From Streptomyces aureoverticillatus (GTDB taxonomy: Bacteria; Actinomycetota; Actinomycetes; Streptomycetales; Streptomycetaceae): a stretch of DNA of 64,000 nt. Made by a program: the position numbers and the translations under genes. Below the pieces are notes generated by a model. It did no database searches. It was not told the DNA's origin and was given only the letters and a program-made list of their open reading frames with translations. This document shows, in pieces, positions 15,771-25,237 of the stretch. The DNA lies in the NCBI RefSeq assembly GCF_014649395.1, contig NZ_BMSY01000007.1, positions 310,001-374,000 on the forward strand, in the 5' to 3' direction. The first letter of the stretch is position 1. Each line of letters begins with the position of its first letter.

Positions 15771-16319
15771 ATGACGATTGAGCCGGAGCAGCAGATCGGA
15801 GTGGGGACGCAGGACGCGTTCCAGCGCCTGTGGACGCCCCACCGGATGGCGTACATCCAGGGCGAGAACAAGCCCACCGGTCCGGGGGCGGACGACGGCT
15901 GCCCCTTCTGCACCATCCCGGCGAAATCCGACGAGGACGGGCTCGTCGTCGCGCGCGGCGAGCAGGTCTACGTGGTGCTCAATCTCTACCCGTACAACGG
16001 CGGGCACCTGATGGTCGTGCCCTACCGCCATGTCGCCGACTACACCGAGCTGACCGCCGCGGAGACCCTGGAGCTGGGCGAGCTGACCAAGCAGGCGATG
16101 ACGGCGCTGCGCGCCGCGTCGGGGGCGCACGGCTTCAACATCGGCATGAACCAGGGCACCGTGGCCGGCGCGGGCATCGCCGCGCATCTGCACCAGCACA
16201 TCGTGCCCCGATGGGGCGGTGACACGAACTTCATGCCGGTCGTCGGCCACACGAAGGTGCTGCCCCAACTGCTCGCCGACACCCGCAAGATGCTCGCGGA
16301 GGCCTGGCCGACGGCTTAG
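15771..16319 (+). CDS. HIT-domain (histidine triad) nucleotide hydrolase/phosphorylase
   Basis: 182 residues. The zinc pair CPFC (44-47) and the catalytic triad HLHQHIVPRW (His139, 141, 143) place it in the HIT superfamily, nearest the Ap4A phosphorylase-like (Rv2613c) branch of actinobacteria, which splits diadenosine polyphosphates. ATG 15771 is chosen over 15759 because TATGCT (15758-15763) ends 7 nt before it with no ribosome site, so the mRNA is probably leaderless. Its position next to the PI-mannoside genes further on is conserved in actinobacteria, as I recall. Confidence 0.88.
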   Translation: MTIEPEQQIGVGTQDAFQRLWTPHRMAYIQGENKPTGPGADDGCPFCTIPAKSDEDGLVVARGEQVYVVLNLYPYNGGHLMVVPYRHVADYTELTAAETLELGELTKQAMTALRAASGAHGFNIGMNQGTVAGAGIAAHLHQHIVPRWGGDTNFMPVVGHTKVLPQLLADTRKMLAEAWPTA

Positions 16320-16393
16320 CCAGGCCCCTGGTCCCTGCCTCAGGCCCCCTGTGCCCCGCCTCGGCCCTCCTCTGCTCCCCGCCCGCCGGGCGG

Positions 16394-18049
16394 CTACGCG
16401 TTGTACACGTCCGCCTGGCGCGGCATCGGGTCCTGGACCGCGCCGCTGAGGAACCCGGCGCGGGCGCCGAAGCGGTCGGTGTTCACGCCGTTCTCCTCCA
16501 GCACCTTCAGGGCCGCCGAGTGCACGACCCGCAGCACGGGCGTGGCCGCGCGCAGCGCGTCGTCGGCCATGAAGCGGTGCCGCCACGGCTTGTCCGCCCA
16601 GGCGTGCCGCAGGCCGAACGGCTCGGGCAGGACCAGCTTGCCGCCCAGGTAGTCCAGCATCGGCGGATACCAGGTGAAGGGGGCGCGGACCGCGAGGCGC
16701 ACCACCTCTTGCGCGTCGACGAGCGGCAGCTGCTGCGTCTTGGTCTCCCAGAACTTGATGGTCTTGCTGACCGTCTTCGTCTTGGGCGAGGGCTTGCTGG
16801 TGAACAGCGAGTGCACCGGGCCGAGCGCGTGGCCGGTGACCTCGATGCGCAGCGTCTCGTGCAGCACCGTCACCGTGATCAGCATCGTGATCACCAACTG
16901 GCCGTCCCAGAGCGTGAACTGGACGCCCAGGTAGTGCCGGTCGCCGCTGCCGAACTGCTGCTCGTTGCAGATGCGCTGTATCTCGTGGCCCTTGATCTGG
17001 AAGGCGTCGACGTCCGTGCCGGAGGGGCGGGACACCGAGCCCGCGTTCTCGCCGATGGGCGTGACGATCCAGTGCTTTATCGACGGCTTCGGGAAACCGC
17101 CGGTGTGCAGCGGACCGCGCTCCAGCATGCGGAGCTGGTCGTGCACCGCGCGCACGATGTCCCAGCTGCGGAACGGGTTGATCTCCTTGCCGTCCTCGCG
17201 GGGCGTGAGCTCCTCGGCGAGCTGCCAGCTGCCCCAGCGGGTGCCCATGCCCAGTATCCCCTTGGGGCCCGCGTAGAAGACGCTGTTGGACTGCTGCTCC
17301 GCGGAGAGCCGCGCGAGGCCCTGGCGCAGCCGCTCCGCCGCCGTCTCGCCGGGGCTGCCGGGGACCGCTTCGGGGATCTTCGCGCCGACGCCGCCGCCGG
17401 CGAGCAGGCTGTCCCAGCGCTCCCGCAGGTCCCTGGCGGTGCCCTCGGCTATGTGCTTGGCCCAGAACCAGCCGAGCACGGGCACGACGAGGCAGAGCCG
17501 CAGATACCAGGCCCAGAAGCCGTCGAACGGCAGCTTGATCAGCAGCAGCACCACGACCACGCCGATGGCCACGAGGATCGCGGTGGCGACGGCCTGGGTG
17601 CGCTTGTCCTTCTGCTTGGAGATCCACCTGCGGGCCGTGAAGACCAGCAGCCAGACCAGCAGGCCGGGCAGGAAGAGCAGCCCGCACACGGCCATCACCG
17701 CCGTGAGCCAGCTGTCGCGGTGCCTGCGGATGCGGGTCGCCGCGAGGCAGTGCTCGACGACCACCTGCGGTTCCGTGCCGAAGGACTGGATGAGCGGCGG
17801 GCGGGCGCCGCCGAGCATCCGCACCTGCACGGTCCGGGAGAAGGCCTCGCCCAGGCTGGGCTTGCACAGCGACCACAGGCCGGGCTTCACGACGGACTTG
17901 TGCCAGTCGCTGTTGGCCTTGAGGATGTCGTCGACCTCGCCGTCGCGATACGCCGCCGACGCCAGGGCATGCGTCGCCGCCGTCTGTCCCGCGGCGCCCG
18001 ACAAGGGGACCTGGGCCCCTGGCCTGAAGTCGAATACGTCGTCCGCCAC
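16394..18049 (-). CDS. Large conserved membrane protein, unknown function
   Basis: 551 residues. Three hydrophobic segments at about 114-138 (WLTAVMAVCGLLFLPGLLVWLLVF), 153-172 and 180-196. The long C-terminal part (200-551) is soluble-looking and contains NEQQFGSGDRHYLGVQFTLWDGQL. GTG 18049 is chosen because a G-rich ribosome site (ggggggcgg) precedes it and the extension to 18160 is compositionally poor. No function can be assigned. It converges with the HIT gene and runs in the same direction as EF-G2. Confidence 0.75.
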   Translation of the reverse strand: MADDVFDFRPGAQVPLSGAAGQTAATHALASAAYRDGEVDDILKANSDWHKSVVKPGLWSLCKPSLGEAFSRTVQVRMLGGARPPLIQSFGTEPQVVVEHCLAATRIRRHRDSWLTAVMAVCGLLFLPGLLVWLLVFTARRWISKQKDKRTQAVATAILVAIGVVVVLLLIKLPFDGFWAWYLRLCLVVPVLGWFWAKHIAEGTARDLRERWDSLLAGGGVGAKIPEAVPGSPGETAAERLRQGLARLSAEQQSNSVFYAGPKGILGMGTRWGSWQLAEELTPREDGKEINPFRSWDIVRAVHDQLRMLERGPLHTGGFPKPSIKHWIVTPIGENAGSVSRPSGTDVDAFQIKGHEIQRICNEQQFGSGDRHYLGVQFTLWDGQLVITMLITVTVLHETLRIEVTGHALGPVHSLFTSKPSPKTKTVSKTIKFWETKTQQLPLVDAQEVVRLAVRAPFTWYPPMLDYLGGKLVLPEPFGLRHAWADKPWRHRFMADDALRAATPVLRVVHSAALKVLEENGVNTDRFGARAGFLSGAVQDPMPRQADVYNA

Positions 18050-18292
18050 CTGCCGCCCCCCACGCCGCGCCGCCCCTGGCGCCGCGGCTCTTCCGACTGC
18101 GTTGTTCCCGAATTCCGATGCGCTGTTTCCCGGAATGCCCGACCGCGTGGCCCGGCACACCTGGTCACCCGGCCGATACGGTGTTGATCAGGTCATCAGC
18201 GTATCGGTGCGCACTGACATCCGGCAGGGGGCGGCCGAACGCCGCCCGCACGAGGGCTCACTGAGCGGGCGACACCCGGCCGGACACGTCAA

Positions 18293-20500
18293 CTAGGCGG
18301 TGTCCTGCGCCTGTTCGCGGATCTTCTGGGAGAGCTGCGCGGGCATCGGCTCGTGCCGGGCGTAGCTCCGGCTGAACCGCGCCGTGCCCTGCGACAGGGA
18401 CCGCAGGTCCACCGCGTACCGGCCGATCTCGATCTCGGGTACCTCGGCCCGCACCAAGGTGCGCCCGCCCGGGGCCTGTTCGGTGCCGACGACGCGGCCG
18501 CGCCGCCCGGACAGGTCGCTCATCACCGAGCCCACGTGCTCGTCGCCGACCAGCACTTGCACCTCGGCGACCGGTTCGAGCAGGTGGATGGTGGCGTCCG
18601 CCGACGCCTCCCGCAGCGCGAGCGCCCCGGCCGTCTGGAACGCGGCGTCGGAGGAGTCCACGGAGTGCGCCTTGCCGTCGAGGAGCGTGACGCGTACGTC
18701 GATGAGCGGGTAGCCGGCCGCGACGCCCTTGGCCGCCTGCGCGCGGATGCCCTTCTCGACGGACGGGATGAACTGCCGCGGCACCGCGCCGCCCACGACC
18801 TTGTCGACGAACTCGATCCCGCTGCCGCCCGGCAGCGGCTCCACCTCGATCTCGCAGATCGCGAACTGGCCGTGGCCGCCGGACTGCTTCACATGGCGGC
18901 CGCGCCCGGCCGACTTGTTCGCGAACGTCTCCCGTAGGGAGACCTTGTGCGGCACCAGGTCGACCTGCACGCCGTAGCGGTTGCGCAGCCGCTCCAGGGC
19001 GACGTCCGCGTGCGCCTCGCCCAGGCACCACAGGACCACTTGGTGGGTGTCCTGGTTGTGTTCGAGCCGCATCGTCGGATCCTCGGCGACCAGCCGGGAC
19101 AGGCCCTGCGAGAGCTTGTCCTCGTCCGCCTTGCTGTGCGCCTGGATGGCGAGCGGCAGGAGCGGGTCGGGCATGTCCCAGGGCTCCATCAGGAGCGGGT
19201 CGTCCTTGGCCGACAGGGTGTCGCCGGTCTCGGCGCGGCTGAGCTTGGCGACGCAGGCCAGGTCGCCCGCGATGCACTGGGAGAGCGTGCGCTGCTGCTT
19301 GCCGAAGGGAGCGGACAGGGCGCCCACCCGCTCGTCGACGTCGTGGTCCTCGTGGCCGCGGTCGGCCAGGCCGTGCCCGGACACATGCACCGTCTCGTCG
19401 GGGCGCAGTGTCCCGGAGAAGACCCGGACCAGCGAGATCCGGCCGACGTACGGGTCGGACGCGGTCTTCACCACCTCGGCGGCGAGGGGTCCTTCGGGGT
19501 CGCAGGTCAGGGCCGGGCGGGGCTTGCCCGCCGGGGTGGTGACGGCCGGGGCGGGGTGCTCCAGGGGGGTCGGGAAGCCGCCCGTGATCAGCTCCAGGAG
19601 CTCCACGGTGCCGATGCCCTGGCGGGCGCCCTCGGCGGCGGGGGCGGCGGCGAGCACCGGGTGGAAGATGCCGCGTGCCACGGCCCGTTCCAGGTCCTCG
19701 ACGAGCGTCTTGTGGTCGATGGCCTCGCCGCCGAGGTAGCGGTCCATCAAGGACTCGTCCTCGCTCTCGGCGATGATCCCCTCGATGAGCTTGTTGCGTG
19801 CCTCCTGGATGACGGGCAGCTGGTCCTCGCCCGGCTCGGACTCCTTGCGTTCGCCCGACGCGTAGTCGAAGACGCGCTGCGAGAGCAGTCCGATCAGGCC
19901 GGTCACCGGCGCGTGTCCGTCGGGGCCCTGCTCGCCGTGCAGGGGCAGGTACAGCGGCAGTACGGCGTCGGGGTCGTCGGCGCCGAAGGCCTCGGCGCAG
20001 CACCGGGTCATCTCCGTGAAGTCGGCGCGCGCCGACTCCAGGTGCGTGACCACGATGGCCCGCGGCATGCCGACCGCCGCGCACTCCTCCCACACCATGC
20101 GGGTCGCGCCCGTGATGCCCTCGGCGCCCTCGGCCGCCGAGACGACGAAGAGGGCCGCGTCCGCGGCGCGCAGACCGGCCCTCAGCTCCCCGACGAAGTC
20201 GGCGTATCCCGGGGTGTCCAGGATATTGATCTTGTATCCGCCCCATTCGACGGGAACCAGTGACAGCTGTACGGAGCGTTGCTGACGGTGCTCGATGTCG
20301 TCGTAGTCCGACACCGAGGTGCCGTCCTCGACCCGGCCCGCCCGGTTCACCGCCCCCGCGGTCAGCGCGAGGGCTTCCACCAGAGTCGTCTTGCCCGATC
20401 CGCTGTGGCCGACCAGCACCACATTCCGTACGGACGCGGGATGGTCGGCCGTCGCTGCCCTGCCGGCGGCTCCGGGGTGTGCATTCGCCTTGTCGCCCAT
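18293..20500 (-). CDS. Elongation factor G-like protein EF-G2
   Basis: 735 residues with the five EF-G domains. G1 is GHSGSGKT (residues 31-38), G3 DTPGYADF, but the usual NKxD of G4 is replaced by VVTHLESARADF. The RxGR and C-terminal EF-G domain IV/V patterns are recognisable (GHVKQSGGHGQFAICEIEVEP; DVRVTLLDGKAHSVDSSDAAF). It matches the EF-G2 paralogue of actinobacteria, distinct from the fusA EF-G of the ribosomal cluster; its role is not settled. ATG 20500 has gggagg 7 nt upstream. Divergent from pgsA across 259 bp. Confidence 0.88.
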   Translation of the reverse strand: MGDKANAHPGAAGRAATADHPASVRNVVLVGHSGSGKTTLVEALALTAGAVNRAGRVEDGTSVSDYDDIEHRQQRSVQLSLVPVEWGGYKINILDTPGYADFVGELRAGLRAADAALFVVSAAEGAEGITGATRMVWEECAAVGMPRAIVVTHLESARADFTEMTRCCAEAFGADDPDAVLPLYLPLHGEQGPDGHAPVTGLIGLLSQRVFDYASGERKESEPGEDQLPVIQEARNKLIEGIIAESEDESLMDRYLGGEAIDHKTLVEDLERAVARGIFHPVLAAAPAAEGARQGIGTVELLELITGGFPTPLEHPAPAVTTPAGKPRPALTCDPEGPLAAEVVKTASDPYVGRISLVRVFSGTLRPDETVHVSGHGLADRGHEDHDVDERVGALSAPFGKQQRTLSQCIAGDLACVAKLSRAETGDTLSAKDDPLLMEPWDMPDPLLPLAIQAHSKADEDKLSQGLSRLVAEDPTMRLEHNQDTHQVVLWCLGEAHADVALERLRNRYGVQVDLVPHKVSLRETFANKSAGRGRHVKQSGGHGQFAICEIEVEPLPGGSGIEFVDKVVGGAVPRQFIPSVEKGIRAQAAKGVAAGYPLIDVRVTLLDGKAHSVDSSDAAFQTAGALALREASADATIHLLEPVAEVQVLVGDEHVGSVMSDLSGRRGRVVGTEQAPGGRTLVRAEVPEIEIGRYAVDLRSLSQGTARFSRSYARHEPMPAQLSQKIREQAQDTA

Positions 20501-20759
20501 GCCTTGCCTCCCGGTTACGCGCATGGCTGAGGAGGCGCAGCCCCCTCAGGGATGCTGGCTGTGCGCGGACACACGGGACCCGCGTGCGGGGGCGGCTCCG
20601 GCGACGCCCGCGGTGCTTCCGAGCTTTCCACTCGTGTCACGGTGCGTCCATACGTCGTACGCGATCGTGAGGGGGCGAGCCGGTGTGTCGCGGGCGTGAC
20701 TACGATGGGCCAGCCGGTGGCCAACGGGGCCGCCATGCGCACCGACCCTCGGGAAGGCC

Positions 20760-21434
20760 ATGCTGAACAAGTACGCGCGTGCATTCTTCACGCGTGTCCT
20801 CACACCGTTCGCCGCGTTTCTCATCCGCCGCGGGGTCAGCCCCGACACGGTCACGTTCATCGGCACGGCCGGTGTCGTCGCGGGAGCGCTGGTCTTCTAC
20901 CCCCGCGGGGAGTTCTTCTGGGGCACGGTCGTCATCACGCTGTTCGTCTTCTCGGACCTGGTCGACGGCAACATGGCGCGCCAGCTCGGCCGCTCCAGCC
21001 GGTGGGGCGCGTTCCTCGACTCCACCCTCGACCGGGTCGCGGACGGCGCGATCTTCGGTGGCTTCGCCCTCTGGTACGCCGGGTCCGGCGACAACAACAT
21101 CCTGTGCGCGGTGTCGATCTTCTGCCTGGCCAGCGGCCAGGTGGTGTCGTACACGAAGGCACGAGGCGAGGCGATCGGCCTGCCCGTGGCCGTGAACGGC
21201 CTGGTGGAGCGGGCCGAACGGCTGGTGATCTCGCTGGTCGCCGCCGGCTTCGCCGGGCTGCACAAGTTCGGTGTTCCCGGCATCGACGTGCTGCTGCCCG
21301 TCGCCCTGTGGATCGTCGCGGTCGGCAGCCTCGTCACGCTCGTACAGCGCGTGGTGACCGTACGCCGCGAGTCCGAGGAAGCGGACCGGGAAGACGCGCG
21401 GGAGGCGCCCCAGGAGAGCGAGACGGCCTCATGA
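20760..21434 (+). CDS. pgsA: CDP-alcohol phosphatidyltransferase (phosphatidylinositol phosphate synthase)
   Basis: 224 residues, about six membrane segments. The signature D-G-x2-A-R-x8-G-x3-D-x3-D is present (VDGNMARQLGRSSRWGAFLD, then STLD). It joins CDP-diacylglycerol to inositol 1-phosphate in the membrane, the first step of phosphatidylinositol and PIM synthesis. The downstream acyltransferase and PimA fix the substrate choice over phosphatidylglycerol phosphate synthesis. ATG preceded by gggaagg. TACGAT (20701-20706) may be the -10. Its stop overlaps the next start (atga). Confidence 0.9.
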   Translation: MLNKYARAFFTRVLTPFAAFLIRRGVSPDTVTFIGTAGVVAGALVFYPRGEFFWGTVVITLFVFSDLVDGNMARQLGRSSRWGAFLDSTLDRVADGAIFGGFALWYAGSGDNNILCAVSIFCLASGQVVSYTKARGEAIGLPVAVNGLVERAERLVISLVAAGFAGLHKFGVPGIDVLLPVALWIVAVGSLVTLVQRVVTVRRESEEADREDAREAPQESETAS

Positions 21435-22387
21435 GCCCGGTCACGGAGAAGCTGACCGACGCGCTGTACGGCCTTGGCTGGACCACGGTCAAGAAGCTTC
21501 CCGAGCGCACCGCCGTGGCCCTCGGCCGCACCATCGCCGACGTCGCGTGGAAGCGGCGCGGCAAGGGCGTCCTGCGGCTGGAGGCGAACTACGCGCGCGT
21601 GGTGCCCGACGCGAGCCCGGCGCGCCTCGCCGAGCTGTCCAAGGCGGGCATGCGGTCGTACATGCGGTACTGGATGGAGTCCTTCCGGCTGCCGGCCTGG
21701 AGCAAGGACCGCATCCGCAACGGCTTCACCCCCCAGGACCTGCACTACCTCACCGAAGGCATGGAGGCGGGCAACGGCGTCATCATCGCGCTGCCGCACC
21801 TGGGCAACTGGGACCTCGCCGGCGCGTGGGTGACCACGAAGCTCGACACCCCTTTCACGACCGTGCAGGAGCGGCAGAAGCCCGAGTCCCTGTACGACCG
21901 CTTCGTCGCCTACCGCAGCGGCCTCGGCATGGAGGTCCTGCCGCACACCGGCGGCTCCGCCTTCGGCACGCTGGCGCGCAGGCTGCGCGCGGGCGGGCTC
22001 GTCTGCCTGGTCGCGGACCGCGACCTGTCGGCGTCGGGCGTCGAGGTGAAGTTCTTCGGCGAGACCGCGCGGATGCCCGCCGGGCCCGCCGCGCTCGCCC
22101 AGCAGACCGGCGCGCAGCTGCTCCCGGTGACGCTCTGGTACGACGACTCGCCCGTCATGCGGGGCCGGGTCCACCCGCCCGTCGAGGTGCCCGAGACGGG
22201 GACGCGGGCGGAGAAGACGGCCGCCATGACGCAGGCTCTCGCCGACGCCTTCGCCACGGGGATCGCCGAGCATCCGCAGGACTGGCACATGCTGCAGCGG
22301 CTGTGGCTGGCGGACCTGGATCCGGCGAAGGCGCCGGGCGGCCGGGTCGATGAGCCGGGCGGCCGGGCCGACGAGGGGACACCGTGA
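21431..22387 (+). CDS. Phosphatidylinositol mannoside acyltransferase (LpxL/HtrB-like)
   Basis: 318 residues. It belongs to the lysophospholipid/LpxL acyltransferase family: the catalytic HX4D appears as HLGNWD after GVIIALP (about residue 119-124), and LVADRDLSASGVEVKFFG is the second conserved block. In this operon it should acylate the mannose of PIM, as PatA does in mycobacteria. Its ATG overlaps the pgsA stop and its stop overlaps the pimA GTG, so all three are translationally coupled. The last 20 residues repeat GGR-DE, a low-complexity tail. Confidence 0.88.
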   Translation: MSPVTEKLTDALYGLGWTTVKKLPERTAVALGRTIADVAWKRRGKGVLRLEANYARVVPDASPARLAELSKAGMRSYMRYWMESFRLPAWSKDRIRNGFTPQDLHYLTEGMEAGNGVIIALPHLGNWDLAGAWVTTKLDTPFTTVQERQKPESLYDRFVAYRSGLGMEVLPHTGGSAFGTLARRLRAGGLVCLVADRDLSASGVEVKFFGETARMPAGPAALAQQTGAQLLPVTLWYDDSPVMRGRVHPPVEVPETGTRAEKTAAMTQALADAFATGIAEHPQDWHMLQRLWLADLDPAKAPGGRVDEPGGRADEGTP

Positions 22388-23550
22388 AGGTAGGCATCGT
22401 CTGCCCCTACTCGTGGGACGTGCCGGGCGGCGTCCAGTTCCACATCCGCGATCTGGCGGAGCACCTCATCCGCCTGGGACATGAGGTCTCCGTCCTCGCT
22501 CCCGCCGACGACGAGACCCCTCTTCCGCCGTACGTCGTGTCGGCGGGCCGGGCCGTTCCCGTTCCGTACAACGGCTCGGTCGCGCGGCTCAACTTCGGCT
22601 TTCTTTCGGCCGCGCGGGTGCGGCGCTGGCTGCACGACGGCACGTTCGACGTGATCCACATCCACGAGCCGACGTCGCCGTCGCTCGGCCTGCTCACGTG
22701 CTGGGCCGCGCAGGGGCCGATCGTCGCCACGTTCCACACCTCCAACCCGCGCTCGCGAGCCATGATCGCGGCGTATCCGATCCTGCAGCCCGCCCTGGAG
22801 AAGATCAGCGCGCGCATCGCGGTCAGCGAGTACGCGCGCCGCACGCTGGTGGAGCACCTCGGCGGCGACGCGGTGGTCATCCCCAACGGCGTCGACGTCG
22901 ACTTCTTCGCCCGGGCCGAGCCCAAGCCCGAGTGGCAGGGCGAGACGATCGGCTTCATAGGGCGCATCGACGAGCCCCGCAAGGGTCTGCCGGTGCTGAT
23001 GAAGGCGCTCCCGCAGATCTTCGCGGCGCGGCCCGAGGCCCGCCTTCTCGTGGCGGGGCGCGGCGACGAGGAGGAGGCCGTCGCCTCCCTGCCCGCCGAG
23101 CTGCGCTCCCGGGTGGAGTTCCTCGGCATGATCAGCGACGAGGACAAGGCGCGCCTGCTGCGCAGCGTCGACGTGTACGTCGCCCCGAACACCGGCGGCG
23201 AGAGCTTCGGGATCATCCTGGTCGAGGCGATGTCGGCCGGCGCCCCCGTCCTCGCCAGCGACCTCGACGCCTTCGCCCAGGTCCTCGACCAGGGCGCGGC
23301 GGGCGACCTGTTCGCCAACGAGGACGCGTCCTCGCTGGCCGACGGGGCGATCCGGCTGCTGCGCGACCCCGTACGCCGCGAGGAGCTGCGCGACCGGGGC
23401 AGCAAGCACGTCCGCCGCTTCGACTGGTCGACGGTCGGCGCGGACATCCTGTCGGTGTACGAGACGGTGGCGGTCGGCGCGGCCGCGGTGGCGACGGACG
23501 AACGCACCGGCTTGCGGGCGAGGTTCGGCCTGGCGAAGGACAAGCTGTAG
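22384..23550 (+). CDS. pimA: Phosphatidylinositol alpha-mannosyltransferase (GT4)
   Basis: 388 residues, GT-B fold. N-terminal MKVGIVCPYSWDVPGGVQFHI binds acceptor lipid; the nucleotide-sugar side has GFIGRIDEPRKGLPVL and the E-x7-E motif in NTGGESFGIILVEAMSAG. It transfers mannose from GDP-mannose to phosphatidylinositol on the inner face of the membrane. GTG start overlaps the acyltransferase stop (gtga). Downstream, the next gene begins at its stop codon. Confidence 0.92.
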   Translation: MKVGIVCPYSWDVPGGVQFHIRDLAEHLIRLGHEVSVLAPADDETPLPPYVVSAGRAVPVPYNGSVARLNFGFLSAARVRRWLHDGTFDVIHIHEPTSPSLGLLTCWAAQGPIVATFHTSNPRSRAMIAAYPILQPALEKISARIAVSEYARRTLVEHLGGDAVVIPNGVDVDFFARAEPKPEWQGETIGFIGRIDEPRKGLPVLMKALPQIFAARPEARLLVAGRGDEEEAVASLPAELRSRVEFLGMISDEDKARLLRSVDVYVAPNTGGESFGIILVEAMSAGAPVLASDLDAFAQVLDQGAAGDLFANEDASSLADGAIRLLRDPVRREELRDRGSKHVRRFDWSTVGADILSVYETVAVGAAAVATDERTGLRARFGLAKDKL

Positions 23551-24095
23551 TGACATCCACGTTGATCTGGATCGCCGTCGCCCTCTTCGCGATCGGCCTC
23601 TACCTGAGCTGGACCGCGGGACGCCTCGACCGGCTGCACGCGCGGATCGACGCGGCCCGCGCCGCGCTCGACGCGCAGCTGCTGCGCCGTGCGTCGGTCG
23701 CCCAGGAACTGGCCACCTCCGGAGTGCTCGACCCGGCGGCCTCCATCGTCCTGTACGAGGCGGCGCACGCGGCCCGGCAGGCGGAGGAGGAGCACCGTGA
23801 GGTCGCCGAGAGCGAGCTGAGCCAGGCGCTGCGGGCCGTCTTCGAGGAGACGGGACAGGTCGAGGCGGTCCGGGAGGCCCCGGGCGGCGAGGGCGCCGCG
23901 GACGAGCTGGCCCAGGCGGTCCGCCGCGTCCCCATGGCCCGCCGCTTCCACAACGACGCCGTGCGCGCCGCCCGCGCCCTGCGCCGCCACCGCAAGGTCC
24001 GCTGGTTCCGGCTGGCCGGGCACGCGCCGTTCCCCATGGCCTTCGAGATGGACGACGTGGCACCGGCGGCGCTGGCGGACCGGCCCGGCACCTAG
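23550..24095 (+). CDS. Single-pass membrane protein of the PIM operon (LemA-like helices)
   Basis: 181 residues. One N-terminal membrane segment (TLIWIAVALFAIGLYLSWTA, 4-23), then long Ala/Arg/Glu-rich helices, including ARIDAARAALDAQLLRRASV, reminiscent of LemA but without clear homology I can prove. GTG overlaps the last base of the pimA stop (tagtg), so it is coupled. Its consistent place after pimA suggests a role in PIM export or envelope assembly; this is inference. Confidence 0.75.
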   Translation: MTSTLIWIAVALFAIGLYLSWTAGRLDRLHARIDAARAALDAQLLRRASVAQELATSGVLDPAASIVLYEAAHAARQAEEEHREVAESELSQALRAVFEETGQVEAVREAPGGEGAADELAQAVRRVPMARRFHNDAVRAARALRRHRKVRWFRLAGHAPFPMAFEMDDVAPAALADRPGT

Positions 24096-24310
24096 CCGCC
24101 GCGGCGAAAACGATCCACAGCCTCACCATTGGCCCTTGCTGTGGCCTGGTCCCGGGACGTTTCCTCTGTACCAGCGGAAACGCGACGGAAGCCGAGGGAA
24201 GCCGACCGGCGCCGACTTCCGGCCGCCGTCGCCGCTCGGCGGTGCCCACGTGGCGTACCCGCCTCCTGCCACAGCCTTCGTGCAGTCTTCGTACCGAGTG
24301 AGGTCAACCC

Positions 24311-25234
24311 GTGTCCAGCACGCTCTCCCACAGCCCCCAGCCCGCCGACAGCACCGCGACCGGCACCGCCCGCGTGAAGCGCGGCATGGCCGAGCAGCTC
24401 AAGGGCGGCGTGATCATGGACGTGGTCAACGCCGAGCAGGCGAAGATCGCCGAGGACGCGGGCGCCGTGGCCGTCATGGCCCTGGAGCGGGTGCCCGCCG
24501 ACATCCGCAAGGACGGCGGCGTGGCCCGGATGTCGGACCCGAACATGATCGAGGAGATCATCGAGGCCGTCTCCATCCCCGTCATGGCCAAGTCGCGCAT
24601 CGGCCACTTCGTGGAGGCCCAGGTCCTGCAGTCGCTGGGTGTCGACTACATCGACGAGTCCGAGGTCCTCACCCCGGCCGACGAGGTCAACCACTCGGAC
24701 AAGTTCGCCTTCACCACCCCCTTCGTCTGTGGTGCCACCAACCTGGGCGAGGCCCTGCGCCGCATCGCCGAGGGCGCGGCCATGATCCGCTCCAAGGGCG
24801 AGGCCGGCACCGGCAACGTCGTCGAGGCGGTCCGCCACCTGCGCCAGATCAAGAACGAGATCGCCAAGCTGCGCGGCTTCGACAACAACGAGCTGTACGC
24901 CGCGGCCAAGGAGCTGCGCGCCCCGTACGAGCTCGTCAAGGAGGTCTCCGAGCTCGGCAAGCTGCCGGTGGTCCTCTTCTCCGCCGGCGGCGTCGCCACC
25001 CCCGCCGACGCCGCCCTGATGCGCCAGCTCGGCGCCGAGGGCGTCTTCGTCGGCTCCGGCATCTTCAAGTCCGGCGACCCGGCCAAGCGCGCCGCCGCCA
25101 TCGTGAAGGCCACCACCTTCTACGACGACCCCAAGATCATCGCGGACGCGTCCCGCAACCTCGGCGAGGCCATGGTCGGCATCAACTGCGACACCCTGCC
25201 CGAGGCCGAGCGCTACGCGAACCGTGGCTGGTAA
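24311..25234 (+). CDS. pdxS: Pyridoxal 5'-phosphate synthase subunit PdxS
   Basis: 307 residues, full length. It assembles PLP from ribose 5-phosphate, glyceraldehyde 3-phosphate and ammonia supplied by PdxT. Visible are VKRGMAEQLKGGVIMDVVN with the first catalytic lysine, SIPVMAKSRIGHFVEA with the second, and the phosphate-binding GEAGTG and GVFVGSGIF. GTG start. A gap of 215 bp separates it from the previous operon; I cannot place its promoter. pdxT follows 3 bp after its stop. Confidence 0.97.
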   Translation: MSSTLSHSPQPADSTATGTARVKRGMAEQLKGGVIMDVVNAEQAKIAEDAGAVAVMALERVPADIRKDGGVARMSDPNMIEEIIEAVSIPVMAKSRIGHFVEAQVLQSLGVDYIDESEVLTPADEVNHSDKFAFTTPFVCGATNLGEALRRIAEGAAMIRSKGEAGTGNVVEAVRHLRQIKNEIAKLRGFDNNELYAAAKELRAPYELVKEVSELGKLPVVLFSAGGVATPADAALMRQLGAEGVFVGSGIFKSGDPAKRAAAIVKATTFYDDPKIIADASRNLGEAMVGINCDTLPEAERYANRGW

Positions 25235-25237
25235 CCC

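Noticed and set aside
18173..18207. Inverted repeat ccgatac...gtatcgg upstream of the large membrane protein gene
   Set aside because: Seven-bp arms with a 21-nt spacer are weak evidence, and no known regulator consensus fits; kept only as a note.
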